DNA from: Lingula anatina
Lineage: Eukaryota; Brachiopoda; Lingulata; Lingulida; Lingulidae
DNA: 60,000 nucleotides
Reading direction: 5' to 3'
Assembly: GCF_001039355.2 (NCBI RefSeq)
Contig: NW_019776013.1
Coordinates: 579,232 to 639,231 of the forward strand
The notes below the pieces were generated by a model. The model did not search any database. It was not told where the DNA came from and saw only the letters and a program-made list of their open reading frames with translations. A program made the translations under genes and the position numbers. Below, piece after piece: positions 23,001 through 36,500 of this stretch. Each line of letters starts with the position of its first letter. The stretch's first letter is position 1.

Positions 23001-26000
23001 ACTTTATAGATTATTTTGGAATGTTTGGATCCCTGTATGAATGTTTTTATGTCAGCACCTATTGATAGGTAAATATTGTGTTACTTTTTTGGGTACAAAT
23101 ATGCTGTTGATTTATATCCAACAGGTCCTTCCATTACTACAAGGTATAACTTGCTCAACTTTTAATAAGCTATTGAGTCATGTGGCTAATGTAGAATTAT
23201 ATCCTATCAGTTTTTACTAAGGTATTTGTGAAATGTTTACCGTGTTATGATTAACTTTTAACAAGCCATCCTATGTCTCTGATCAAACCCTCCTGAAAAG
23301 ATTTTCTGCAATATCTTTCTTTTTAGGGAGTTTAATGATAGCTTTTATAAAAAAAATATTATATTTTTTCACTGTCTTCACAAAACCACTTGACATTTCT
23401 GTGTTCTAAATATGCTTCATTCAAACAGTACCTAGAGTTTTGATTTCCATATCGTGGGAAGACTTCTTGTAAAAAGTGTTTGTGAAATGCTTGAATTTCT
23501 TTCTGAGGGATTTTTTCTTCTCTCTCAACAACGATTGGTCATTTGCAGCATTTCTAGCCACATTAGTAATGCTAGCAGATGGCTTTGCAATATCTCGGTA
23601 AGCCACTTCTCTGACATCCTTCACGGAAGAGGCTCTACCATTTGGTATCGAGGAGGAGTCCTCTGGGCTGGTAATCCCAGAATCCCCATCATTTCCTTGA
23701 ATTAACGGCTGGCGGAACCCATTTGTCCCGTTTGGCTGTTGTCCAAGGTATTTGAGGTTTTCAGCACTGTATGACATTTGATGAATTTGAAACTGTTTGA
23801 ATCTCTTTGGCATCTGGTATTGGTCCCAAGGCGGGAAGTCTGAGTACTCGTCAGTACTGGCCATGGCGTAACTTAGGCGTGATCCACTCGAATCAGTTGT
23901 CACGTAGCTAAACCTGGATGCGTAGCTGAGTCTGGACCCCGTAGAGTCTGTGATATTAGAGTAGCTGAGCCTGGAACCACTGAAACTAAGTCTGGAGGCA
24001 TAACTGAGTCTGGAACCCGTGGAATCCGTCATAGCCGAGTAACTGGAGTAGCTGTAACGTGATCCACCAGAGTCCGTCATTATTGGAGAATTAACTGGGA
24101 CAGGCAGCCCAGAGCTGTCAACACTGAAGGGGCTTGCTGTGCCTGCAGAGGGAGGGGGTGCCAGCAACATCCCACTGTCTAAGATGGATGTAGGCGAAGA
24201 AAGTTTATCTGCTATATCCTGAAACTCGTTGTATGAAGATCGCGAGGAAGGGGACGACAACAGGCTTGTGTCTGGGAGAGAATCCCTTGTAGCATCCATG
24301 GATGATACACTTCCACAGTCAGATAGATCCCCAGGGTTGGTTCCATGCCCATCAGTCAGAGTCCCTGATTGATAGTCATTGTCAATATCTGATTGGTCAG
24401 TTGTTGATGGGAGGGTGGAGCCTCCTTGGATTGTTGATCCTGATTGGAAGGAGGTGCGGCTTATTCCACGTCTAAAGTCACTGTCAATAGTTCTTGTCAC
24501 CGAGGTTGTGTCTGAAATATCTGAACCTTCTGACGACGCATCTGAGCCATTGGAACCCTCAGAGTCAGAAAGATCAGAGCTCCCATGCTCATACCATTCT
24601 CCACTACCTATAAGAGACATCCTGTCTTGAAGGTAGTAGGAGCAGGGTTCTCCCAGAGCAACATGAAGGGCGTGATCTGGGCAGCGGTAGTGCTTGGGAT
24701 GAATTTCCTTCAAGAAACCACTCCTCCTGTTGATGTGGTTGCGTCTGTTTGGATGAATAAGTTGCTTTTCAACCTGGTCAAACAACCTGGAATTGTCACT
24801 GTATGTGTCATCTGAGTCGGCATTCCGTGCCCAGTTGTTGCCACCATCATCAATTGATGATATTTCGGACAGAGAATCATCAGCTGCATCAGGGTGTATC
24901 TGTCCATTGTTAAGTCTATAGCTCCCAGGGGATGCTAGTGGTGCTTTCTCGTTGTTATAAATTATATGTTTGGGAGGCCTTTTAGGGGGAGTGCTGGTAT
25001 CTGAGATCTGAACAGGGAACCTTCTTGGTGGCAGTGGAGGAGGAATGTCTTGATTAACAACTCCATCTGATGGCAAATGCCCGGAGTGATTTGTATGGTA
25101 GGCTGTATCAGGGACAAAAGTGTTCTCATGAAAACTCAGTCTACCTGTACTGTGAGTGTTTGTGCTCTCAGACGAGGATTTGCGCAGCAGTGGCGGCTTA
25201 TGGGCATGGATGCTATCCAGTATATTATCCATGGCTTCAGAGATACCATCGGTAATGGAAGATTTACGCTGATCTGGAGACCTCCCAACTTTGCTTTGGT
25301 TTGTGGAGTCGACAGAATGTGGTGGTGGGGGTACATCTCTGTACTGCACTGAGGTGCTATCTTTCAAGCATGCTTTGAGATGAGAAGGCTTGGGGGGTCT
25401 AGGTGGCTGGGGCGGAATGGGTTTGGCTGCAACTGGGTTCCTGGGTGGACGGGGAGGAGGGGAAGAAGAGGAAGATGAAGAAAGTTTGGGGGGCCTTGGG
25501 GGAGGGGTGCAGGAAGTTGATTTTGGAGGGCGTGGTGGTGGCTTTTCTGCACTGAAAACCTCATCTTGTGATAAGTTATTGAGTTCATGGTTAGCCACAA
25601 GTGTTTCATCCTTGCTTCCAGATCCATATGGAAGTAGTTTAGGTTTGGGTGGTCTTTCAGGTTTGGCATCTAATACCACTAAATGTCCTGATCCCTGTGA
25701 TTGAAAGTCATTATGGGAATCTGCCATATTGTCATTCACAGTGTCTGCAGAGTGGGAATGAGAACGCTGTCTACCAGAGACGTGTTTGCGATGATGCTTT
25801 GAATGTTTTTTATTCACAGGGTAATATTCCTTGTCCAGGTCATAACACTCTAAACCAGGCTCAAAATCATTGTCAATATCCATCTCCGAGTCAGAGTCAT
25901 AATATTTCATTCCTGGCTGGTAGTTCTCTTTTTGTTCGGTACCTGAGCTTTCGTGGCCAATTAAATCGGAGTCTGATTTGGCAGATGTATTTCTCACTCT

Positions 26001-29000
26001 AGGTCTCGGCCTAGGTGAATCTTTGGTATAGACTCTCAGTTTTTCCCGAGGATGTTTGTAATTGGAATTCATGTCTCTCTGAAGTCTCAGTGTGTTCCTC
26101 CAGGCACGTGCTTCAAGTTCACTGTCACTTCCACACTCTTCACGAGATTCTTTGATTCTTTCCAGGGGCTTTTTGGAGTTTGAATCAGTATTCATGTTGG
26201 CCATTTTCTGGAATTCTGTGCTTTTCTCACACTCTTTCAAAAGTTCTAAGAATTGTTCTTTGATTGAACGGATTTCAAGACGCAGGGCTAGCTCATCACG
26301 GATGTTTCTCAGCTGAAAGGAAAAATTATAATAATTAGTCAAGATATAAATCTCTACAAACATCAGATGGATCCAGTAAGGATATTTGTAATTTTTTTTA
26401 AAATAAAATTAGAAAAAAATTTGATGTGAATTTGATCTTTATCCCTTGATTTATCTTCGACTTCATTTATAACTTTCTTTGATGAGGCTAAAGTAATGTA
26501 GTTATTTGACTAGAAAAAAATTACCCAAAGCAAACCCAGAAATTCATGAATTACCTTCATTTTCACTCAAACAATCTCGAAAAAATCTGCATCAGAACAC
26601 TAGTGAGATACAAACTCAGAGTGCTAGACGCTACTCCACAACTGATCTGTTCACTCATAAGTTATTCATAGTTTTAAAACAGGCCCAGTATGCCTGGGCG
26701 TAGATCAATAAATAGTTAGAGGTTTGTACAATGGTAATATGTCAATGGCCCCAATTGTTTAACATTACTCTCACGCTTGTGTCCCAAAGACTTGTGTATT
26801 ATAAGTAGCTCCATTAGGCAAGAAACCAGTGGAAATATTGACCCTAGCCCTATGACATGTTATTATAAAGTTTTCGCCCATTGATATTTTACCACAGTTA
26901 TGCATAATGAATAAGAACACATTTATTTTCTTGGCTATAATAATTTCTATCTAAGAAGAGTGGAATGGCGTGAATGTTAGTGTAATTGATTTTGGGAATT
27001 AGTTAAAATATCTGAGGTAAATATTAGGACAAATGATCAAAGAATAATTGGGCCAACCTTCTGTGTGAACAAATTTTCCTTTCCATTATTTCTTTTGCCA
27101 CAGAACTGCTTATTCATATTTTTAATTGGTAGAAGTTTTTCATTTGCGTGGCAAAAACAACCATCGTTATTTTCATTCATGGATTTAAAAATGTAACAAT
27201 TATTTACCCAAGTTGGAATATCTATTTTGAGATCCGTTTGGCAAATATTATTTTGGGTTCTATAGATACACATCCGTTTGATGATTGTTTGTAAAGGAAA
27301 TGAGTTCATTTCTCTAGAAATAGTCCCGTTTATTGAAAAAAGCGAAACTGTGCAGACATAACAAGCACATTGTTAGTTTTGTTACATGTATACTTAGAGC
27401 AAAAGGATCAGAAATTAGTGACCAAATGCTGAGACTTAAGACTTGTGATTTGGGCAATTTTTCAATCATATACTAATGTTTATCAATTCGTCATCATGCA
27501 TGACAGATATATATATTTCAGTTCTCTTTTCAATCTTTTTAAAATATCAAGGGTCAAATTGATAACTATCAGAAGACGGAGCAAGGTTTTGTTGCTTCCA
27601 AAATGATCACTGCATCATTCCAGCCTGTAATACTGGGGAGGTGGAAGGGGGAGAGGGTTCAAAAGAACTTCCCTGTAGGCTATAAAAGGTCTCTGGATCA
27701 AAGTTTAATCTAGGATCTTTGCTATTTGTTAGATTGGGTGAACCAAAGAATAAAGAAGGTTCACTCTTCAGGCTCATAGCCAGTATTTTCAAAAGTGGGG
27801 TAATTTTTCTGAAAAAGTGGACCTTTTACCATGAAACCTCCTTATACCTTGAAAAAATTTTACTGAGAGGGGACCTTTTTCCACCAAAAAGTTTGTTTGT
27901 TTTTTCGAACCCCCCAATTCCCTGGGCTACGGGCCTGTTCTTTCAGAAAAAGACCCTCCCCCCCCACCCCCCGAAACTGGCTACAGGCCTGGCATCAAGG
28001 ATTTCAGCTACCATAACTTGGTAAAGCCGAAATATACTGTACAAAATGTTCAAAGGTAATGTACAACTGAAATGTACAAGCGTAATGTACAAATGTGATG
28101 TGCAGCTGTAAATGCAGTAGAATGTGCAACAACAATTGTGTTAGGTGACCCATAGCTTAATGCAATTGGACAAACTCTTTAAACCTCCAAGTGACCTCCT
28201 TCACTTCATTACACTTAGCGACAAGTTGTATCTAATTGAATTGAGTTTCCATGACGATTGCAGGATGGGGGAAAAGCAGTGATTGTCATTGAGCAATTCA
28301 TGGAATCTATATATCTTTTACAGAATTTATACAAAATACAGGTTCAGTGGCTTAATCTTGATGGTGTGTGCCCATATCAGGGTCTTCTTATGATAATGAT
28401 TATTTATAATCTACCATACTTACTTGGGGCACATTAAATGTCAACTTTGGCCCTTAAATATGAGTGGAGAACTTTTTTCCACAGTGGCACTTTTTGCTTG
28501 ACATATAGAGAATAAGAAGCTTGATTAGGTTGTATTAGAGTAAACACCAGCCTCCTCGGAGAATCCCAGAAGTATAAGATGTGCATTTAAGGCCTAGCAA
28601 GCCTCAAGCTATCTTTGAGTAATGACATTTTTAATATCACAGATCTGTATAGACCTCTGTTAAATTCTCCTTTTTTGTGATTTTATCTAAACCAAAAATG
28701 AAGCAATGTTTAGATGAGCAGTAATTCTAATTGAAATGTTTAGTGCACCTTGTCTTAGTGTGATTTTTATCTTGTAGCATTATATTGGTGATGATTATAT
28801 GAGGCCTTTCTGCTTTTTTTTTAATTAGGAAAATTATTAATTTATCCCTTGATTTGAAAGTAAGTATTTTGATTTTTAAAATATATTTCATATTTTTAAG
28901 ATTATATTTAGATTCATAATTCAAAACAATGCTTTTCTAGCTGGCGTTTACTAATGCAGCTATGACAGAAAAAAAAAGATTTACCATGTCTGTCTTGACA

Positions 29001-30493
29001 GCCAAAAAGAGGTCGTTAAGTGAGACGTCTTCATCGGCATCTTGGTTTGTCCCATCAGTGTTGTCCCCTCCATTCTCCCTTGTGGGAGACTCCTCCGGGA
29101 TGGATTCCGTCATCATAGGCCTAGAAATACAGAGGAAAAACTAGCAGTTAAACTGATTGTCATACCTATAATTTTTTCCACAAGAAGCTAATTTTATTTT
29201 GCAGTTAACATAGCTTTATTTCTTCCCAGTGAGTTGCAACTTGGAAAAACCTTTGCAGCGTACAACTGTTTGTAGAATTGATGTCCACATTATGGTACAT
29301 TCTGTTGGTTAGCATACCGCCAGTATGGTGTATGCAATACTGTGGATTTTGGTACATTCCCTGATATGTCTATACATGAGTCTTTAAGTGATGCGTGTTG
29401 TCGCATACTATAGACCCTGAGACGAAGTGATTCTGCAGCCAGATTTAAGTGAATAACTGATATCCGCTGTAGCCAGCCTAAAACTTTTCTCTTTTTGATT
29501 TCATTTTGTAGAACAAGTCTTCACGGCCATATTATGCTATTTTCAAAGTACCTTAGTAAATGTTAGGGTCTTTTTATCATTAAGATTAAGAAGCATACAA
29601 AAAACATGACAGGCATTCATACACCATCAATTCATAGAGCTTCTGAAAAATGCTCGTCTTTTCTCAGGTTCGGATCATGCAAAGTTTCCAACATTACACT
29701 AATATTGTGATTAAATAAGTCTTTGCTACAGATGAGAATTCAGCTTACTTTTGTTGACCAGGTGTTATTTTTGACAGCCTGTGATTCCAAGTGTTTGTAA
29801 ATGTTACAGTCTTTCCAATCCAGTGCTTGAATCCTTATTATTAAGTCACATATTGTAGAGAAGTGTCTAGCAAACTGTTCGTAGAAGACCTCAGTTAGCT
29901 TGTAAAAATGATCATGAATACTTCTAAGAGTTTTCTCATTTCTTTCCATTTGTTTCTTATAGTGCCTTTCCAATTTCCAAAATTCCCATCTCCCTGTCTT
30001 AACTTGTGGGTGTCAAAAGTAACTGACCTCTCTCGGTTTTCCTCTCTCATAATTATATGACTCGAGGACCATTTCACTTTGTGTAGTGACTTATTTTGTC
30101 ACGGGCATGTAACATTTGTTGATTGAAGGTTTATGAGGAAAGTAACTCTTTAATGTCGCCATAGTGCAGATCATCCAAACCTTCCTTTGTTGGGCCAAAG
30201 ATAATCCCTCATGATGGGGCAGGGTCAAGGGGTCAACAACTTGCAAATCAAAGGAGTTCATACCTCGGCTGGTTTCCCTGGAGTATTTGGAAGTGAACAA
30301 GCTTAAGATTGTTGATGTACAATGTTTTATTATCGTATTGATATTGAAATTCTTATTGGTTGTTGGAATGTTGAGGAACTAATGGTGGAATAGGAAAATA
30401 TTTCTTGGACTTGTGATGCAAAGTACAGAATGCAGACATCTCTTATTGCAATATAATTTTCAAGATTTAACTGTTAATGATAATATTACCTCC

Positions 30494-30526
<33 letters not shown>

Positions 30527-33500
30527 TTGTTTTCACATTATGTTCATTTTACATCCAGACTTCCATCAAATTGATTCCATTCCAATAATTATAACACAAT
30601 TAATCTGCCATTACAGCATTTTAATACCTGATGAAACAATCATCTTCGTTGTTTTGCTCAGGTTGCTAAGTTAAAGCCCTGTGTTATGAATATGATCCAT
30701 AATAAACCCTTCACTCCATTTTACCAAGGTTTTGTGATTTAATCTCTCAATCTATAAGATTTATCCATTTACCAATATGGAATTATTGTTGAAATGCGAA
30801 TGTTTGAAGTTGCACTGTTTGTGTGAATGAAAGAAATGTGGCTGATTGAAAGGAAATGGCAAAGGAAATAAAAAATATTGAAAATTTTCTTTCTGGACAT
30901 TCAATGAGTGAATTGTACCTGGTAGTTCTTTGTTGTTGCAAATGAATGTAAAGGCCTTGGATACTGAATGATGACTAATGAAATATTTTGGCTCCTAACT
31001 TACCAATTAAAGTGTGCTCATTTTGCTTCAAAACATAAAATCCAAGGCAATCAAGACATTGATGCACATATTACAAACACTACTTGAAATACTTTGTGAA
31101 TGTCAATATCCAAATCTATTAGTCAAGTGTAGATGTTAACTTTCCAGATTACACATACCTTAGATGATGTGTTTCAGTCACTAGTATTTTTACAATTTTT
31201 TTTTCGTGTATCGTGTGCTGTCATTTTGGGAAAGATATCAGTAACTGTTGTAATATGAAACAGATCAAGATACTGCCTACTTTTTGGGATCATCTGCCCC
31301 TCATTTCCTTAAAACATTATGCTATATAGTTTTGCACTTATTCAACTGTTTTACTGTAACCCAGTATTCCATGAAAGATATCAAGTACATTCTTGCTTTT
31401 CTCCTCTAACTCATTTGTCACAAGTTTTGGACATAAACAGTAAAAGGTGATCTTATATACCCTAACGGTTGTACAATACAACATGGGATATTGATGTGCT
31501 TTTGGTCCTACAAGCATGTTAGGACCTTATATATTAGAGAAATATGGGATACGCCCCAAGAGGCATTAACAGCTGAGTTGTGGCAGTGTAGCCTTGTATT
31601 TTTCTAGTCCAAGATGGTATAAACAGTGACATGACTTGAAATTTTAAAGTGCTATCATTAGATGAATGCTCAATGGTATTTAAACTTTACTAAGTCCTTT
31701 ACAAATGTGAAATTTTACTCTTTCAATTACAAAATTATTCCAATGTATGCTTCAGTGTTCTTGAATGAAATTTATTATATAATAAGTACATGACTACATT
31801 TCTAAAACTCACTCAGTATTTTTTTTTTTTACCAAGCTTACTCAACTCAATCAAATTGGCTTAAATTTACATCTGACAAGGTAGAATGAATTCAGAATAG
31901 TAACTAAAATCAAATTTTTTTTTCTATCAGTGCTGGGCACGAACTTGGACCATTCTCCTTGACTGTCTAATTGGTTACTGTGTCTTTCTTCTGTGTAATA
32001 TTTTACTTAACTTATTTACAGATAGCATGCTGACTTAAGAATTTGATAAATCATAGTATACATTTTGAGTATTTTTCAGTTGTCCCAGTACAGAATTTCT
32101 TAAAAATATTATCTAAGTTAGCATCCAGATAATACAGCTTTGCCAAAGATTTTAGCAACCTTATAAACTATAATTTAGAAGATTTCAATAAAGGAAGAAA
32201 TTCCAATCACTCAACTCTAAACTCATAAAATATCCTCAAATATTGCCCAAATCTTATTTATCTTCTAGTACATACCTCCAAAGTATGGATCTCCAGTACG
32301 GGTCCTTCGGCAGAAGATATGTTTTGATACGTTTTGATCTTCTAGTCTTGTATATCATTTTCATTTTCCACAAAGCAACTTGATAGAGCTCTATTTAAAA
32401 ATCTTTGAAAAAGCCCAAGACCATCTCAGTTTTTGTCCTGTCACTCTTTTTTACGAATTGGAAGTTGATGTGTCTGCAGTCGGTGGTCACTTTCTTCAGA
32501 GTGAAGTATTGCTACCTTTACCTTATGATTGAACCAGGTACAATACAAGCAGGTGAAACAATTTTAAAGCTGCTGTCAAAATTACCTAGTTTGTCCTCAA
32601 TAGCCACTCAGTTGGCTCTATTGTTTTCAAAACTTCAAAGACTTACAACATCATAAACTCTCATTAAGAAGAGCCCACTCCTTGGCCAGAAAGCCTGATA
32701 GACTGTGAAGTCTACAAACTGTAGCAAACTTCAGAGCCCACATTTTAATATTGCCTTTGATCTTTTGAGAGCTTTTGTCTTTGAGGAGCAGACGACACCC
32801 TGGAAGTATGGTAGACATGGGTGTAGATGTAGACAGCAGAAGACATGCTACCTTCAGGGCACTGTGTTTAAACCTTTGTATTTAGCAAAGGGGAGGTGTG
32901 ATTGGGGTGTGGGGATAGTATGAAATAGAGTTATGCCTATATAAATTATTATGCAGTAGTCATATACTATGCTTTGGGGTTCATTGTCAATGTTATACTC
33001 CTCAAAATGCACATGAAAAAAATACAGTGAAAGGAGAACACTAACTGTTTAAGACATAAAGACTAGATTTTCTACCCATGCCTACTGGTGTAATATTTAT
33101 ATTTAAGACCAAATGAAAATTATGCTAGAAATAAAAGCTATGGGATCTTCATGAAGGTGATCTCTCTCCTGCATTATCAAGCTAGATGCTTTCACATGAA
33201 GATTTTCTCTTTTCAGTAATCATTCTCAAAAGAGCACTTGCACCATGTTACATTTACACCACACCTAGGGGTAGCCTGAGAACCAGGAACTTATAGAAAT
33301 TTTGAACTCCTTATATAGGTCCCAAATCTCCTTATTATCACATAAGCCCCACAGTCTTCAGAGATGGTACAGAACGACTTATTTTATGTCAGTTGAAGTG
33401 TCCCTTATTATGAGATTAATCTTCAGTAATGAATGTCATTGACAGTTGAGTCTTCACAGAGAGCCCTGCTGCTCAAGGGTAATAGGCAGTTCGTCTGCAG

Positions 33501-36500
33501 TAACGTTGGGGTTTACACAGCAGGGAGCAGGGGGGACCCACCCACAAGACAGAGACAGCCCTGATGTGGAGTGATAAGATCAAGAAGTCTGCAACTTTGT
33601 GACCCATAAAATTGTCACTTGTGCAAGGAGCTGAGAATTACTGTTATTATGGAAGATCACAAGAGATCAGTTGCTCTTAACAACAGGGACTATTATATAT
33701 ATAATTTATTATGCGCGCTAGTGCATTTTACAATGACTATGATAAAATATTTTTCTATAATATATGAATTAATCACCTTAAACATAGAAGTTTTTGATGT
33801 AAATTTTCTGAAACATACAGCACAGACAAGATTGTAAGAATTAATACATCTCAATAAATGGGCGCTCTACAGAAATGCAGTTTTATTTTCTGTATGTCAG
33901 CTTTTCTTAGAGTTGCATTTATACATCTGTTATAATTTCTCACTTTTTCTTGACACAAGTTGCCATTTTTGAGACAAATAGATCAGTTAACAAAACAAAA
34001 ACATTTATAGTTGAATGAAAAAAGTATTTTTGTTTTACTGATACCATAATATATGCACACTTCTGCACATTTTCCCACAGTGTATAAAAAAGTTATAATC
34101 TCCAAAATAAATGTGTCACAGAACATCAATGAGCTCATTGAGGCAAATCTCTAAATCTCTTATCAAATCAGAATCCCTAAATTGTCCTTGTAAGCTAATG
34201 CACTGTTTGGATATCTTGCCTTGTGTGCTCAGAAGAGGAACCACAATCTGAAGGTTTATCACTTTACGTCAAATTAGCTTTTATATTTCCATTTTGAAAT
34301 GAAAGTGAGATTCAAAACCAAAGAACGTGACCCTTTTTATGTCAATTTGAATATCCTTTGTATGTTTTGAGTGATTTTTTGATAGCTTTTTTTAGATATT
34401 AACAAGTTTTTTGTTATTTATTTTTGTACTGTGTTTCCATTGCATCATGGTATGTATTGGTAAATGGATAAAGATATTATTTAAAAAAATTATTGAATTC
34501 AGAGATAAATTTGAGGAGTAATATTTTATACAGAATGCTGGTTTTTATGAACCCAAATGTCTTATAGGTAATGCAGTATGTAGTCCATGATATTTTAGTT
34601 TTAAAAAAATTAAATCAGAGTTTACCACAGAATATTATGTCCTCTCGCTCATATGAGGTTTTCATTTACCTCTCATTGATTTTCTATAGTTAACAGATGA
34701 GGTGAGTTCATTAATTAGTCAAAGAGAAAAGAGAGGGAGTCAACACCTATATGATCTTGCCTTCGATACTTGTCCTGTCGATATTTATCACTATAGGAAA
34801 CAAAAGCTCCTCCATGAATGATTAATAAGAAGTAGAGTTGTGGCCTCGAATAAGTGATATATTTTAGAAACTTTCACAAGACACAACTCAATAAGCTGTG
34901 AGTGATGGCAGATATTGAGGTGAAATGCTCGACTTCTAACAAAAGTTTTTTGGGGGTTGTTTTAAAAGTAAATACAGGTTACAGTGCAACACGTCCTCTT
35001 TAATCTTTAGATCTTTGTGGATACCAAGGCCATACAATACCTGTCAATTTTTAATAAGTTTAACACCTACGAGTAAACAATGCTAATCAAACATGTCAAC
35101 AAAAGTTCAAAGAGAATGCCATTGAGCTGTCATTTATACCTTTAACAATACCATGTCTCTTTTCTTCTGATTGCATCAAAAGAGTCTCTTCATAGGAGTG
35201 ATAATATTTACATTCTCTAGTTCATGAACCTTATATTTATACCAAAATTAAAGCCATAGCAAAATGTATATACTTTAGATTAAAATACAAAAGTTTTAGG
35301 ATTTGAGATGCATTTAAATGCAAAGTTTTTTTTAATCTGGAATACTTTTTGCAGTTATAACCTGTGCTGACTAAATTTATTGTCACCAGGGGCAAAAATT
35401 AACTCAAGTCTGACTGAATGAAACATTTCACCTGTTAGAAAAATAATAAAAAATTTGATACTGGTTTAGACCAATTGTTACTCTATTTCCATAGACAACT
35501 GCACAAAAAATCCTGAATTCAAGTTGACGAGATTTTTTTTGTATAAAGTTAAACCATTTGGACCTACCAACAGATCAGAGCAAAATGAAATACCTTGGTG
35601 CTCTTTAGAAAAGTGTTGCCATATATCTAGCGGACATCTCCATCTTCCAAATGACAGGTATTCAGACATTTAGTCAATGATATTTATGTGACAGTTACCC
35701 ATTTGTCATTCCTGTCAATTTTCTGATATTGCATTTCATATATAACGCAGACAGACTGTACTTAAGGATCGCCACTAAGGTTTTGATAATAAAGTTGAAG
35801 TAGAATGAGATTCTTTGGAGTAATCCTAACTGACATTTGAACCAGAAGACTGTTGGGCATCATTGAAATTCACCTGCAGTTCAATCTTTTGATTCATATT
35901 GTGGTGGACTTACTGTCATAAAATATATATTTTAGTGCATTTGCTTTGAGTAGTACCCTAGATTGTAGTTCAATATACTTATAAACCTTCATATCTGTAC
36001 AGTATTCCCCGCAGAGAAAGACTTACCACTCAAGAAGCATTGGCTCCTTCAAGCTGCCAACTCCTTTGAATAGCTCTCAATTTAAAACTACATGTAGGTG
36101 AATAAATGAAGGAAACTTAATCAGAACTCATTTTTATAACGGTCCAATTCTTACTGCTCACAATCTTTGATCAGGCTTTTCATCCCTGTTGCCTTCCTGT
36201 ATTGATTCTTAATTATACACAATAGACTATAGGAACTGAGATTGGATTTTCTTGTTGGATGAAGAGTGAACTGCTGATCTGTTAATTTTCACACATTATT
36301 TATACATATTGAAGGCTGTGTTCGTCAACACAAGGGCCACACCTTGAATATAACGACAGACAGTTTCAAATATTCATGTTCGGGGCCTGTGGGTGCAGTA
36401 ACAGGGCCAATATAGAGGTATAAAGGTCTAAAAGTGAGAATGGAGAAGTTGTGATGATAAAGTTCTTTGCACTTGAGTCTCTTTATCTGTGTTGCCTTGA

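Noticed and set aside
23454-25704. Plus-strand frames opposite the large nested exon
   Set aside because: They are antisense shadows of the long minus-strand reading frame, which alone has coherent motifs across 2.9 kb.
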